This document shows positions 1-9,569 of a DNA stretch of 17,595 nucleotides, in pieces (position 1 is the stretch's first letter; the number at the start of each line of letters is the position of its first letter). Made by a program: the position numbers and the translations under genes. Below the pieces are notes generated by a model. That model saw nothing but the letters and a program-made list of their open reading frames with translations. It had not been told where the DNA came from and did no database searches. The stretch spans positions 1 to 17,595 of the forward strand of contig JADGJG010000514.1 of the NCBI GenBank assembly GCA_027596195.1, written 5' to 3'. The stretch is from Podochytrium sp. JEL0797. Lineage: Eukaryota > Chytridiomycota > Chytridiomycetes > Chytridiales > Chytriomycetaceae.

Positions 1-348
1 ACTCTTGGGTACCGCTTCTTGTGGAACTGCGGCACCGACGTGTGTACCGTTTCTCCCGCGTTTACGGGCTGTGCTCCGGGTCCTCCAACGACGACTACGA
101 CTTCCACCACAACGCGTACCTCCACCACCACCACCACTACCACGACCACCACCGCGACTTCCACCACAACCACCGGTCCAATCTGCCAATTCGGAGCGTG
201 GAGATGCGTCGGCGAGACTCTTGAGCAGTGTGGGTACTTGGCGGGTGGCGTGTTGGACTGGAGATGGATTTCGCAGTGCCCTTTGAATCAGTTTTGCAAT
301 GCGAACGGGCCGAATGGGTTTGTGGGGTGCCAGTTGACTCCTCCGTAA
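1..348 (+). CDS. Secreted Thr-rich protein with Cys-rich carbohydrate-binding-like C-terminus (5' partial)
   Basis: The frame is open from the first base of the window to the TAA at 346-348, giving 115 residues of an incomplete protein whose start lies upstream. It begins with a short Cys-containing segment (W-N-C-G-T-D-V-C, then T-G-C-A-P-G). A linker of about 35 residues made almost entirely of Thr, with a few Ser, Arg and Ala, follows. The protein ends in a compact Cys-rich module of about 45 residues (C-x6-C-x7-C ... W-x-W-x3-C-x5-C ... G-C). Thr-rich linkers joining small Cys-rich modules are typical of O-glycosylated fungal wall and secreted proteins. The spacing with central aromatic residues resembles chitin- or cellulose-binding modules such as CBM19. 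The catalytic or N-terminal part is not visible, so the enzyme class is unknown. An AATAAA lies 48 nt past the stop codon. Confidence 0.62.
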   Translation, partial: TLGYRFLWNCGTDVCTVSPAFTGCAPGPPTTTTTSTTTRTSTTTTTTTTTTATSTTTTGPICQFGAWRCVGETLEQCGYLAGGVLDWRWISQCPLNQFCNANGPNGFVGCQLTPP

Positions 349-646
349 AGGGGGGAATGAAGGGGGGTTCCTTCTATTATATTCCTTTTTTACCGAATAA
401 AAATTGTATGAAAAAAAAGAGAGAGAGAGAAGTTGGAGATAAAGAGGGCGGATCTACCCCCCTCTCTCGCCATCTCTATTCATGTTTTGCGAGAGTTCTA
501 GAATTTACCTTATTTTTAAGTTCCCTCAGTCATAATTCGCAGGGGTGGGGTTATTTCTTGCTGTTATTTGCTTGTTGCTGTTTTGCGAGTGGAATCTCAA
601 ATCATCTTTTCTTTCCAATCAAATCTGTTAGAAGCGTCTCCTTGAC
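349..646. other. Intergenic spacer with GA microsatellite
   Basis: This is about 300 bp between the Thr-rich protein and the ubiquitin-fusion gene. It holds the candidate poly(A) signal, a short A then (GA)n run at about 410-432, and T-rich sequence towards 600. An open frame crosses it (228-668) but shows no protein-like composition. I see no recognisable promoter element beyond the A/T-rich stretch just before the next start codon. Confidence 0.5.
396..401 (+). promoter_or_regulatory. Candidate polyadenylation signal AATAAA
   Basis: A canonical AATAAA lies 48 nt past the stop codon of the Thr-rich protein. It is followed by an A-run and a (GA)n microsatellite at about 410-432. The position suits 3' end formation of that gene; no other gene end is nearby. 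Confidence 0.5.
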
Positions 647-1873
647 ATGCAATTTGAAGAACGGTTGAAGTTCCGCGAGAAAAAAAGTGTCAAAACAAAC
701 GCGCCACCGATGCAAGTCTCCCACCCAACAACCACGTCGCACCACCTCCTCGTTCTCGACCGCCCAACCAAGTCTCTCATTCTCCAGCGTGCTCTGTCTC
801 CATCCGATACCGCCGTCGAAACCGTTTCGTGGCTCGCTGAAACGGTCAAGTCCTCGCTCCCACCCACCTGGCGCCTCAAGCATCTCGGAACGTCAAATGG
901 AATCTCTTTTCCTTTGAAATCGCAAACTCTGCTGCATTCGTTGTCTCTCTTGTCTCCGGACGGCGTTGTGACCTGGGTGGCCCTCGTCAAGTGGCAACAG
1001 TCGTCGCCCAACGGCACTTCCGGTGCCATTCAAATCTTTGTGAGCCTTGTGGGACACATAGTCGTTCTCTACTTCAACCCATCCGAAAAAGTCGAAGACG
1101 TGAAGAAGCGCATTTTCGAGACCGCGACAGGGGTGCCTCCGTTGCACGAGTTTTACCTCGCTTTTGGTGGCAAGAAGCTCGATGAAAAGGAGAGCCTGGA
1201 ATATGCCAAAGTTTCAAAGTGTTCCACGCTTCAAGTCATTTTGAGACTTCGGGGTGGGAGAGATGAGGGCGTGTGCTCGTTCGTGGATGTTTCCAGCTCG
1301 ATCGGACCACGGACCGGCCGATTTGGGCAAGCTCCGAGCTGGAGAAGTGCTGGTCCCGGACTTAACGTCTTGGGCGAGTGCATGAATGCGGCTTGTGCGG
1401 CCCATCTTGACTCTGTCGTCTCGCCTCAAGGAATCGGCTTCTTTGATATCCTCATGGACGAACACAAAGTCAAATGCCCCGAATGCGACTCGTTCGTCGC
1501 TCCGAAAGAGTGCGTTCTCTTTGCCTGTGAGTACCGCTTTTCGGGACGCAAGAAGAACCCAGAAACAAGGCAATTTGTCGCGTTCCGTTCCAACTGGGTC
1601 ACTGCACCTGTCGGAGAAGCTTATCACTTGTTTTCGGAGCATCACAACGGAATTGCGGAGTGGGCAACGCTGGTCATTGAGACAAAGAGTGTGTGTGAGT
1701 CTGATTGTCGCGATTGCGGAATCTGTTGCAGGGGTCTTGCGAATGTTGTTGGATTGAATTGCAATGAATGCGGCCGCGGGTTTCACGAAGCGTGTGGGCA
1801 AACCTGGATGAATGCGATTGGAAACATCTGCCCTGCGTGTCGCGTCAATGGATCTTTTAATGGCGTGGAGTGA
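647..1873 (+). CDS. Ubiquitin-like domain fused to Cys-rich zinc modules (PHD/RING-like C-terminus)
   Basis: A single uninterrupted exon encodes 408 residues. Residues about 128-204 are clearly ubiquitin-like: they open with I-Q-I-F-V, keep P-S-E-K-V-E-D-V-K, G-V-P-P and S-T-L, and end in L-R-L-R-G-G. Lysines corresponding to ubiquitin K48 and K63 appear to be kept. The diglycine is followed by R-D-E-G-V, so a deubiquitinase could in principle cut there. Next comes a region with G-E-C-M-N-A-A-C and C-P-E-C motifs, probably a first zinc site. The C-terminus has C357-x2-C360-x11-C372-x2-C375-x4-H380-x2-C383-x11-C395-x2-C398, which is C4HC3 spacing as in PHD or RING-variant fingers. Residues 1-127 are unrecognised and may be a second degenerate ubiquitin fold. 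An alternative start at 710 would remove 21 residues. An E3-like role is inferred, not shown. Confidence 0.82.
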   Translation: MQFEERLKFREKKSVKTNAPPMQVSHPTTTSHHLLVLDRPTKSLILQRALSPSDTAVETVSWLAETVKSSLPPTWRLKHLGTSNGISFPLKSQTLLHSLSLLSPDGVVTWVALVKWQQSSPNGTSGAIQIFVSLVGHIVVLYFNPSEKVEDVKKRIFETATGVPPLHEFYLAFGGKKLDEKESLEYAKVSKCSTLQVILRLRGGRDEGVCSFVDVSSSIGPRTGRFGQAPSWRSAGPGLNVLGECMNAACAAHLDSVVSPQGIGFFDILMDEHKVKCPECDSFVAPKECVLFACEYRFSGRKKNPETRQFVAFRSNWVTAPVGEAYHLFSEHHNGIAEWATLVIETKSVCESDCRDCGICCRGLANVVGLNCNECGRGFHEACGQTWMNAIGNICPACRVNGSFNGVE

Positions 1874-2002
1874 GAGTGGGTTTGGGGTGTTGTGGTTGGA
1901 AAGCGAGTTTCTGGGCGTGTCAATTTTGCTGTTGTTTGCTTCCTTGATGTTTCTGCATCCTGCTGCTTGGAATATCAATGAATATCTTACAATTCAACGC
2001 AA

Positions 2003-2008
2003 TTTATT
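2003..2008 (-). promoter_or_regulatory. Candidate polyadenylation signal for the TPPII gene
   Basis: AATAAA on the minus strand, 12 nt past the TPPII stop codon. It lies inside the 147-bp gap between two convergent genes (stop codons at 1873 and 2021), so the two transcripts probably overlap or terminate within a very short space. Confidence 0.5.
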
Positions 2009-2020
2009 GTTCAATTCTCA

Positions 2021-5000
2021 TCAAAACATCGTGGACGAAGAACAAGGAGAAGAGATCATTGCCGAGTTCGTTGCCTCAAACTGTTGCCAAAACACCCACC
2101 CCAACTCGCCCACAAGCTGCTTTTTGAACTCTTCCATCTCCTTCCACACAACAGCCTTATCACCATCACCATTGTTCTTGGAATCACCGAGGAATTTGCA
2201 GACCACCTTCAATGCACTGCCCAAAAATCCTTGGTTCTTCAAACGCCACACCCACAACGTTTGATACTTCATATCGGATGGAGACAACCACTTGGCCAAC
2301 TGAACAAGGCTCTCGTCGAATTCCTGGGCAGCAGCCGCCTTTTCGTCGGCTGTGGCAGAGTCCGTCAAAGCAAGGATTCGATTTTTGGCCAAACGCGCCT
2401 TCCACAACAACGCCAACACGACAGCCGACTTTTGCGCGTCCATCTCCTTCTTCTTGGTTTTGGCTTCTTCTCCTCCCGCCGCAATGTCCACCTTCAGACC
2501 CATGTAAACAGCCAACTCGGTCATGTCAATGACACCGCCACTGTTCAACAACGCGTCGCAAGCCTGGTTGAGGAAACCAATCAATTCGACGGAAGCAACA
2601 GCCTTCGCAGCATCCTTCTTTTGAATCTTCTCGAAATCAGCACCAAACGCTTCCAACTTGGCGACATGGAACGGAACGAATGTTGGCCAATCTTCCTTCA
2701 ACTTTGCCATGAGGGCGTCGCGCTTCTCCCCGTCCGATTTTTTGAGATACGAGATCAACAAATCCCTCTGCTCCTCCTTCAACTTGACTTCCCAATCCTC
2801 TTCAGCCTTCTTTTCGGGAGTCGCGGCAGCGTCGGGTTTCTTGAGGACCGGTGTAACAGGTTCCGAATCCTTCGAGTCTTTGGACTTGCTGTCGTTGGGA
2901 ACGAGGTACGCCGCGTTGTGGATTTCGATGCTCGAGTCGCTGTTGCTGTCGGTGACTTTGAATTTCCCAACGAGAAGGTCTCCTGGTTGAGCAAACTTGG
3001 GCAGGTCGTCGATCGCAGGGAGCCAGAAAGTCGCGCTTTGGCCCTTTGGAATGACGGTCTTGTCGAAAGAAGATCCACCAGAGGTTGCGCCAGCAAGGGT
3101 CTTAAAAGAAGACAACGTGATGGATTTTTTGAGCTCATGAATCACAATCAGCTGTTTTTAAATTCTTTAGATTTTTGCTAAAAAACTGAGGCAATCAAAC
3201 ACGAGACTTTACCGGCGTCGTCTTGAGCTTTTCTAAAAGGACAATGTTGCTCGACACGATTTGCATTTTGACAGTGTAGGTTCCCTCCTTCAATTTCGAC
3301 TTGTTGGGCTTCGCGTGGTGCATGCTTTGAAGAACTTGCTGACTATCGAAGACTGGAAAAAGAATTAGACTCTCACAACAACAACACAAAAAAACAACTC
3401 ACCCATGAACAGAAGACTCTCAAACAACGAGTCGTAGATACATTCCAAAGCTTGCGGATACAATGGCGTAACATTCACGTCATCCGTGACTTTGAAACTG
3501 TACCCAACAACGAGTTGATAGAGCTGCTTCCCGTCGGGCAAAATGTCTCGACTCTTCAACACTGTGATCGCGGCATCCGTCGGGCGAAGACTCTTTTGGA
3601 GAGATTTGAACACGACAGAAACGGCACCCACGCTCTCGGAACGCAGGCGAGAAAACAGGTCACAACGCGTAAAAGTCGCGTTTCCAGAATTCAAGGTGAG
3701 CAGGTCTCCGCCGCTCCTGGTTCCAAACGAAGCCGATGGGCTGCTCGAAGCTGTGAGCTCAAGGCCGTGGAATTCGACTTTGACGGAAATTGACGTGGGA
3801 TCCAGCGTCGACCAGTTTTGACAGAGAACGAGTTCGGCAGTTTTCCCTTCGACAACGCGAATCGTCTTGGACCATTTGAAGTCGTCTCCATCCATTCCCG
3901 TCCCCGTGGAGGACATGTTGACTCGCCATCTGGATTCAAATGTGTCCATGGGGGTTTGCTGTCAAAGAATGCGTAAATTGAGCAATCTGGTTTGCCGCAC
4001 ACAAACTTCAGATCACCAACCTGCTGCAATTGACCAAATTGAACCATGAATGCCGCACTCCCAACGCGATCCTTGCTCTCAATCGCAATTGTGGCAAAAG
4101 TGGCACCAAGCGGAACGTTCAGCTGAGAGAAAACGTATCAGCCACTGCAAGCACGAGTCCACGAAAGCAATTGAAAAGAAAAAACTCACGTATCGTCTTT
4201 GCACAACACCGCTGTCAAACGTCAACGCCGTGAACGTCCGCAACGCCAATTCACCTTCCTTTCCACCCTCCGTCTCGTTCTTGCAAACAGTGACAGGAAT
4301 GCGGAAACACTCTCCTTCCCCTTCCACAATTCCAGACACGTAACCGTAGTTGAGACCTGGTTCCAACACTGTTGGGTCCACGCGCACCAAAAAATCTCGG
4401 CCGCCACTCGCCAAACGAACAAACTGGGGAGCCGAGATCCAAGCAGCTGAGGGTTTCAACACGACATGAGCATCGAATTGAAGTCGGTCATTGCTCGTGG
4501 AGGGTTGCTTTTGTTTGGCAAAGAGTGGCTTCACGTTTACGGCGAATTGCTGTTTGGTGGTCGTTTCCGAAAGTTCCCTGAGATAGATCCCACGACCGCG
4601 ATTGTTTCCTCCGACGTTAATCTGTAAAAGGAAGTAAGTAAGACAATTAATCAAGAAATGAGGACGTCCGAACCTCATAAAACACGTCCAAGCACTCTCG
4701 CAAACTCGGCCCTTTGCTCAGTTCGTCCCATGCCTTCATGACCTGAATCAGTCCCGTGCCAAACTCTTCCCCAAACTGCTTGCTCGTGGTTCTCAACGCG
4801 TTTCCAACGCGGTACGGCGTGTACGCGATTCCGGCCTGCTTCAATCCAGAAACCAGAAGCGCGATGCAACCCGCAGCGTTCGGACAAGCCATCGAAGTCC
4901 CGTTCATCAGCTGACTCGCGTTTTTGGTGAACTGGGGAACGGACGTGATTGCGGCCCCAGGAGCGTAAATATCGACGCCGACGGCACCGTCCAGCGTGGG

Positions 5001-6520
5001 TCCCATGCTGGTGAAGCTGTGCGCACTCTCGGGCACGTTTCCAATCATGCCGTACATTTCGTCTTGCATATGCTTGTTTTGATAAGCTCCGACGGTGATC
5101 AGTCCACTTCCTCCACCTGGGTGAGACAAGGAGGACAGAATGGGACCCGCGTTTCCGGCACTACTGACAAACATACATCCGTTCTCGTTGATGACGTGGT
5201 CTTTGATGAGCTCGGTGAAGCGACCGTAATCGTAGGTTCCGGCGTATTCTCCGTACGAAATGTTGACCACGTCGGGCTTCAAACGCGCAAGATAGTTGGC
5301 AGCGCGCACCAAGCTCTGGGTGGTTTCCGCCGAGCTGAAACGCGAGTCACCGATGGTCAACGACATGAGTTGGGCTCCCGGAGCGACTCCATCACAGCCC
5401 GTTTCTCCGTCGGGGAAATAAGCAGCAGCAATAGAGGCAACATGGGTACCGTGCGCTCCAGAGGTGGTAACGATGCTGGATTGGTAAAACTGAGAACAGA
5501 GTGCCCCCAAAAACCGCGAGAGTAAATTACAAACCTGATAACCTCTCCATCATCGTAGACGTTCACGCTGTAGTTCAACTTATACTCGTCTCCAAAACTG
5601 GCAAACTGGAACCCATCCTCATACGGATTCAGCAGCGTCGTTTTCGACAAGTCACCAGACATGCTCACATCCACCGCAACCCACCACTTTTCACCATCAT
5701 GGAAAGACACGCAGTCATACACCAATCCAGGATCTTTGTAATCCTTCATAAAGTCCTTCAAGACATCCACCCGGGCCTTCAAGTCGTTGCGCATGTTGAT
5801 TTGATCGAGAGCGGAATTGTCGTCGAGTTTGGGGAATTCCTTCTCATGCGCTGCAAGGTTCGTCATTGCTTGCACGAGGAGGATGGTGTTGGCTTTCTCT
5901 GAATTCGCGGCCGATGACTAATTAACACACGTGCCAAGGATTGTTTGTTTGAAGGGTTGCATGTTTTTGACTCACCGGCTTCGAGCTTGCGTTCCTTCCC
6001 GCTCTCCGTCAACACACCCTTCGGAAAGATTCCACCAGACGCCGCTTTCCAACCAACACGGTATTTCCCGTCCTTGGGAACCGGCCAGTTGGCAGGAATC
6101 GTCAACGTGCGGCCCGTCAATCCTTTCAGCGTTTTGGACTCGCTGCCGAGATCCGACTTCACAGTAGTTGCTTCGAGAAGGGTCGTCATATCCACATCGC
6201 CAGCGCCTGAGCAGTCAATCAGCTGGATTAATTTGTGTTCGCCCGTAGTCGTCGATTGAAGGCCGGGCGCGCCAGGGTCGATTCCAGTGTCCAGGACCGC
6301 GATCACGGTTCCACGGCCGTCGTATTGGTTGAACTGAAATGGGGGGGGCGTTTAGAATCCGGAAGCCCGAACGCTTCCGAAAGTCGACAAGAGGCCACGG
6401 CAGAAACAAGCAAAGGAACCTTTTCGATGAATGCGGAAGCCTCGGTGCACTGTAATAGAGCACGTTTGGTTAATCCTTGAAATTTAAAAGGCGGGGTGGC
6501 GCGCAAACCTCTCTCTCCAT
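2021..6520 (-). CDS. TPP2: Tripeptidyl-peptidase II (subtilisin-like serine peptidase), ten inferred exons
   Basis: TPPII is a giant cytosolic S8-family peptidase that removes tripeptides from peptides released by the proteasome. Inferred exons (minus strand) are 6520-6509, 6449-6420, 6333-5976, 5898-5535, 5475-4674, 4621-4190, 4122-4021, 3958-3403, 3352-3213 and 3151-2021. All junctions are GT/AG, keep frame, and give about 1308 residues (human about 1250). The catalytic set is complete: Asp29 in V-L-D-T-G-I-D, His263 in S-G-A-H-G-T-H-V-A, Asn363 in S-A-G-N and Ser449 in N-G-T-S-M-A. TPPII-specific landmarks include Y-D-G-R-G, D-P-G-x-V-Y-D-C, G-N-N-R-G-x-G-I-Y-L-R and S-R-D-I-L-P-x-x-x-Q-L-Y. 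The C-terminal assembly domain (exon 3151-2021) has a charged K/E-rich segment. Most uncertain is the 5' end: exon 1 encodes only M-E-R-E, chosen for its CCAAAATGG context and a TTAAC branch-like site. An unspliced alternative runs in frame up to an ATG at 6665. Confidence 0.95.
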
Positions 6521-7249
6521 TTTGGCAAGTTTTTTTTGGCAAACTTCCAGCCCTGCATTCACAAGGAAGTTTGCAGCGATTGGCCAGCGGATGTCCCACC
6601 TCGGGCTGGAGTGGTGCTCCTTCAGTAAAGAAGAATTCACATGTGTCTGGCTGCATTGACTTCATGAAACCGAAGAGCGCACCGCGTGCTACCTTTCGCG
6701 TTTATCAACGCGTTTAGAACCGCATTTGCGGTATGATGCAGATTGGGTATCTTAATCCAGCCTCCTCATCGCTAATGCCGCGGTCCTCACCCTCGGGCCG
6801 CACCGTCCCACACCCATCCTCGTTTGCGATTCCAGAATTGCTGACGGGAGCGCCCCACACGTGGAAGTCCTCCTCCACGCTGTCACTAATAATGTGATGA
6901 AGAAGTATACCGACGCTTCGTTGGCCACTACCAGGCGCGCCGCGATGACGCAACTGAAAATCAAAGGGTTTTCGGATCGACTCTTTCCGGACATGGTTTG
7001 GACATAAAAATTCAACACTTTTCTGCCAGAGTACCACACCTACTCTCAGAATTAACAACTATGGGCAAAAGTGAGGCCTCCAGCAGCGGCAGAACCAAAT
7101 GCTCAATCAGAGCAACCACCCCCTTTCTTCCCCCCCTCGTTTTTTCCGGCAGATGTTCTCGCGCTGTGAGAAAATGTGCTCTCTTCCTTTCATTGTTTCA
7201 TAATTAACTTCATTTACTTCAACGACAAATTGAATTTAAACCACACCAT
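6521..7249. other. Spacer upstream of TPPII, no assignable gene
   Basis: About 730 bp between the TPPII 5' end and the stop codon of the divergent TMBIM gene. Open frames on the minus strand (6714-7058 and 6752-7039) and short ones on the plus strand overlap each other, and none matches a family I recognise. Small features are a near-perfect inverted repeat accgca-tt-tgcggt at about 6719-6732 and a doubled cgcgttta at about 6697-6715. Part of this stretch may hold the true first exon or 5' UTR of TPPII. Confidence 0.4.
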
Positions 7250-8245
7250 TCAATTCTTGATCAAAAAATACGCATTCACAAGCGGCACCATCCACAAATT
7301 CCACTCCACAACCTTCTCCCACACACCCACCTCCCCGCCCTTCCCCCCAGCTTCAAACCCAATCACGGTATTCGCCCAAAAATACCCCGCCAAACACACC
7401 GACAAAACGGACCCACCCTCCATCACAACCATCGCGACCACAACCGCGGCGCCAAACATGGCCGGCGCGTGTCCAACCCATTTGGCGTTGTGTTGGTGCG
7501 TGAAGAGGGAGATGCCAAAGAACCAGTGGATCGCGAGGGAGAGGGCGGTTTGGAGGGTGGGGGTGAGGGAGAGGAGGGTTGCGGAGTAGGTGCAGGCGTA
7601 GGTTTGGTAGATTGTGTAGGCGATAAGGAAGTTTCTGTGTTGGGTGGTGGGGGTTTTCAGCACGCAGTTTCAGGAAGGAGGATATGGTTATGGAGGAGGG
7701 GGCGAGCGTTCATTTTTTGGCAATCGAGCAGAATGAGAAAGTGGGGAGGGGGACAGAGAGAGAGAATGGTGAAGTCGTGTCGTGGAGTCGAGGGATTTGG
7801 CATCTTTTTTTCTGCGGAATCGATCTCACTTACCGGTTGTCTTCCGCATCTTCCCGCTTATCAGACAGTGTTTGTGAAAACACGAGTCCACCGATCGCCA
7901 ACAGTTTCGACGTGATCCAACTTTCCAAAACGCAATATACGATCAGTTTACGAGCAACCCAAAGAAAAAGCCTCACCTCGATCCCGGCACAATCGCCCCA
8001 AACACAAACGAAAGCAAATACGCTCCCAAATACTGCAAAGCAAGATGCAGCAGGACCTGCTGCAAAAAGAGAGCCTTGATGTGGTGACCGCTTTTGGGTT
8101 TCGGGGCGGCAGCAGCGTGGTGCACGACTCCTGCGGGGGATGCTCCAGTTGCGGGATAGGATGGGTTCGAGTCTACTGCATTCGAGAATTCCGAGTCGGA
8201 GCTCGAGGTTTCTTCGTCTCGAAGTTGCGAAACTCGGTGAGACAT
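7250..8245 (-). CDS. Divergent TMBIM (BAX-inhibitor-motif) family membrane protein
   Basis: Inferred exons (minus strand) are 8245-7977, 7920-7834 and 7634-7250, giving 246 residues. The introns (56 and 199 nt) have GTGAGG and GTAAGT donors. The N-terminus is Ser/Asp-rich, then Ala/Pro-rich with H-H pairs. Hydrophobic segments start near L-F-L-Q-Q-V-L-L. Across the spliced joins, W-I-T-S-K-L-L-A-I-G-G-L and then N-F-L-I-A-Y-T-I-Y-Q-T align with W-A-V-I-V-S-S-L-G-G-L and K-Y-L-L-A-A-F-T-L-A-E-S of the neighbouring TMBIM4-like protein. T-P-T-L-Q-T-A and G-I-S-L-F-T also match its equivalents. TMBIM proteins are seven-helix ER or Golgi channels that leak calcium and modulate cell death. Here the Phe-Asp-Thr motif is Ala-Asn-Thr (Asn207), and the C-terminal helix has no Asp, so calcium or pH gating may be lost. 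An in-frame ATG at 8290 would add 15 residues. The gene lies 200 bp downstream of its canonical paralogue, same strand. Confidence 0.78.
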
Positions 8246-8445
8246 TTTGGAGATGAAAAATTCGGGCGTTGTTTCCAGCACATGGGACATCCAGGAACCT
8301 CGTCAATCGGTGGTTTTGTAATGACGGATTGTATTCCTTTGCCGCAAACGACTGCAAACTGCACAATGATGAAACGCAAATGGAAAAAGCAAACCCGAGA
8401 GCGACCACAAACCACACACACGCCCTGCCCCTCCCTCCACTTCCC

Positions 8446-9542
8446 TTAATTGTCGCGGTCACTTCCCAAGATTCTCAAAATTGCCAAAAACAGATTCAAC
8501 ACATCCAAATACAGCTCAACCGACGCGACAACCCACTCATCCTCGCTCAACCTCTCGAAAATCTGCCATGTGTCGAACACAATGTACCCGCAAAACACCA
8601 CCGCAGTGACATAAGCGATAACGAGGGAAAGAAAGTTTGAGAAGGGGATGAATATCTGCAAAAACCCTGCCACGACCAACACACTCAACGCGCCAAACAA
8701 AAATGGACCCATGCCTTCGAACGACATTTTGGATTGCATCGTGAATATGGTTAACGCGATAAAGATGGAGAACGTGAGAATGACTGCTTGAAGCACCGTT
8801 TCAGATTCGTAGAATGTGCAAATGACGCCGATGGTGTAGGACTCGGCGAGGGTGAATGCGGCCAGGAGGTATTTGTTGGTTGGGGAAGAGTGGCGGTAGA
8901 TCATCAGGGCCACGAGGGTGGCGAGGCCTCCAAGGCTTGAGACGATGACGGCCCATGAACTGTGAGAGAGCGAGTGAGTAAAAATTGTTAGTGAGTGTGC
9001 GCGTGAGAGAGTGCGCGAGAGAGCATGAGAGTAAGTGAGAGAGAGAGAGAGCGAGTGGGTGAGTGGGTGAGTGGGTGAATGTGTGTGTGTGTGCGAGTGT
9101 GTGTGTGAGGGTGTCTGCGGTTGGAGAACAAGGAAGACCCAAAAAAACTCAACTTTGCTTGCACAACATGTCGAATATCCGAGTTGTACATGAAGACGGT
9201 GGAAAGGATGGTTGTCAAGCCAAACTGCATCGCGAGAACGCTGTGTGAGTGTGTGTGAGTTGGTGAGTTTTGATTTGCCGAGTGAGTCACGCAGCCTGCC
9301 GTCGAGCACACACTCTCGTGGCAAGGGATTAACTCACGTGTAGACTTTTCTGATGAATGCGACTCGAATCGCGAGGGTGCACTGTGGCGGAGTTGGGTTT
9401 GGATATCGGGGATTGAAGGAAACGGGCCGAAAGAGACACGAACCTCACTGAGCGGCTTTGGGTCGGCACCCAGCAGCGGGGCAGCCTCAGGATCGAAGCC
9501 TGGGGTGTATGCGGGAGGTGGTTGTTCGGAGAAGAAGGACAT
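8446..9542 (-). CDS. LFG4/TMBIM4-like BAX-inhibitor-motif protein
   Basis: Inferred exons (minus strand) are 9542-9444, 9381-9338, 9240-9154 and 8959-8446, giving 247 residues (human TMBIM4 is 238). The introns are 62, 97 and 193 nt. The N-terminus is a short cytosolic Pro-rich tail (S-E-Q-P-P-P-A-Y). The family signature R-V-A-F-I-R-K-V-Y-T-V-L-A-M-Q follows, then about seven hydrophobic helices. F-T-L-A-E-S-Y-T-I-G, V-L-Q-A-V-I-L-T and T-M-Q-S-K are diagnostic of the LFG/TMBIM group. The two acidic residues of the conserved sensor pair are present: Asp206 in V-F-D-T and Asp229 in L-Y-L-D-V-L-N-L-F. The family acts in Golgi and ER membranes as a calcium leak and as a cell-death modulator (yeast relative Bxi1). 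A longer open frame reaching 9626 exists but would overlap the divergent WD40 gene, so the ATG at 9542 is preferred. Confidence 0.92.
8961..9153 (+). repeat. GTGAGTGAGT/GT-type low-complexity tract inside a TMBIM intron
   Basis: On the plus strand this stretch is dominated by GTGAG, GAGAGA, GTGGGTGA and (TG)n units. On the coding minus strand it is a CT/CA-rich polypyrimidine intron ending in CTCTCTCACAG. Translated through, it gives a misleading Ser/His/Thr repeat, so the apparent repetitive N-terminus of the open frame here is intron. A shorter related GTGTGAGT tract sits at 9241-9268 in the preceding intron of the same gene. Confidence 0.85.
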
Positions 9543-9569
9543 CGATTTCACAGAAATATTTTGCCTGAG

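Noticed and set aside
21..224. His/Asp-rich open frame over the Thr-rich linker
   Set aside because: It is a frame-shifted reading of the ACC-type Thr codons; the frame with Cys-rich ends is the credible one.
2084..3181. Long plus-strand open frame (365 codons) opposite the TPPII last exons
   Set aside because: It is the antisense shadow of the conserved TPPII C-terminal exons and has no recognisable family features.
8960..9324. Ser/His/Thr repeat protein segment on the minus strand
   Set aside because: It is translation of intron microsatellites; splicing out 8961-9153 and 9241-9337 gives a clean TMBIM protein.
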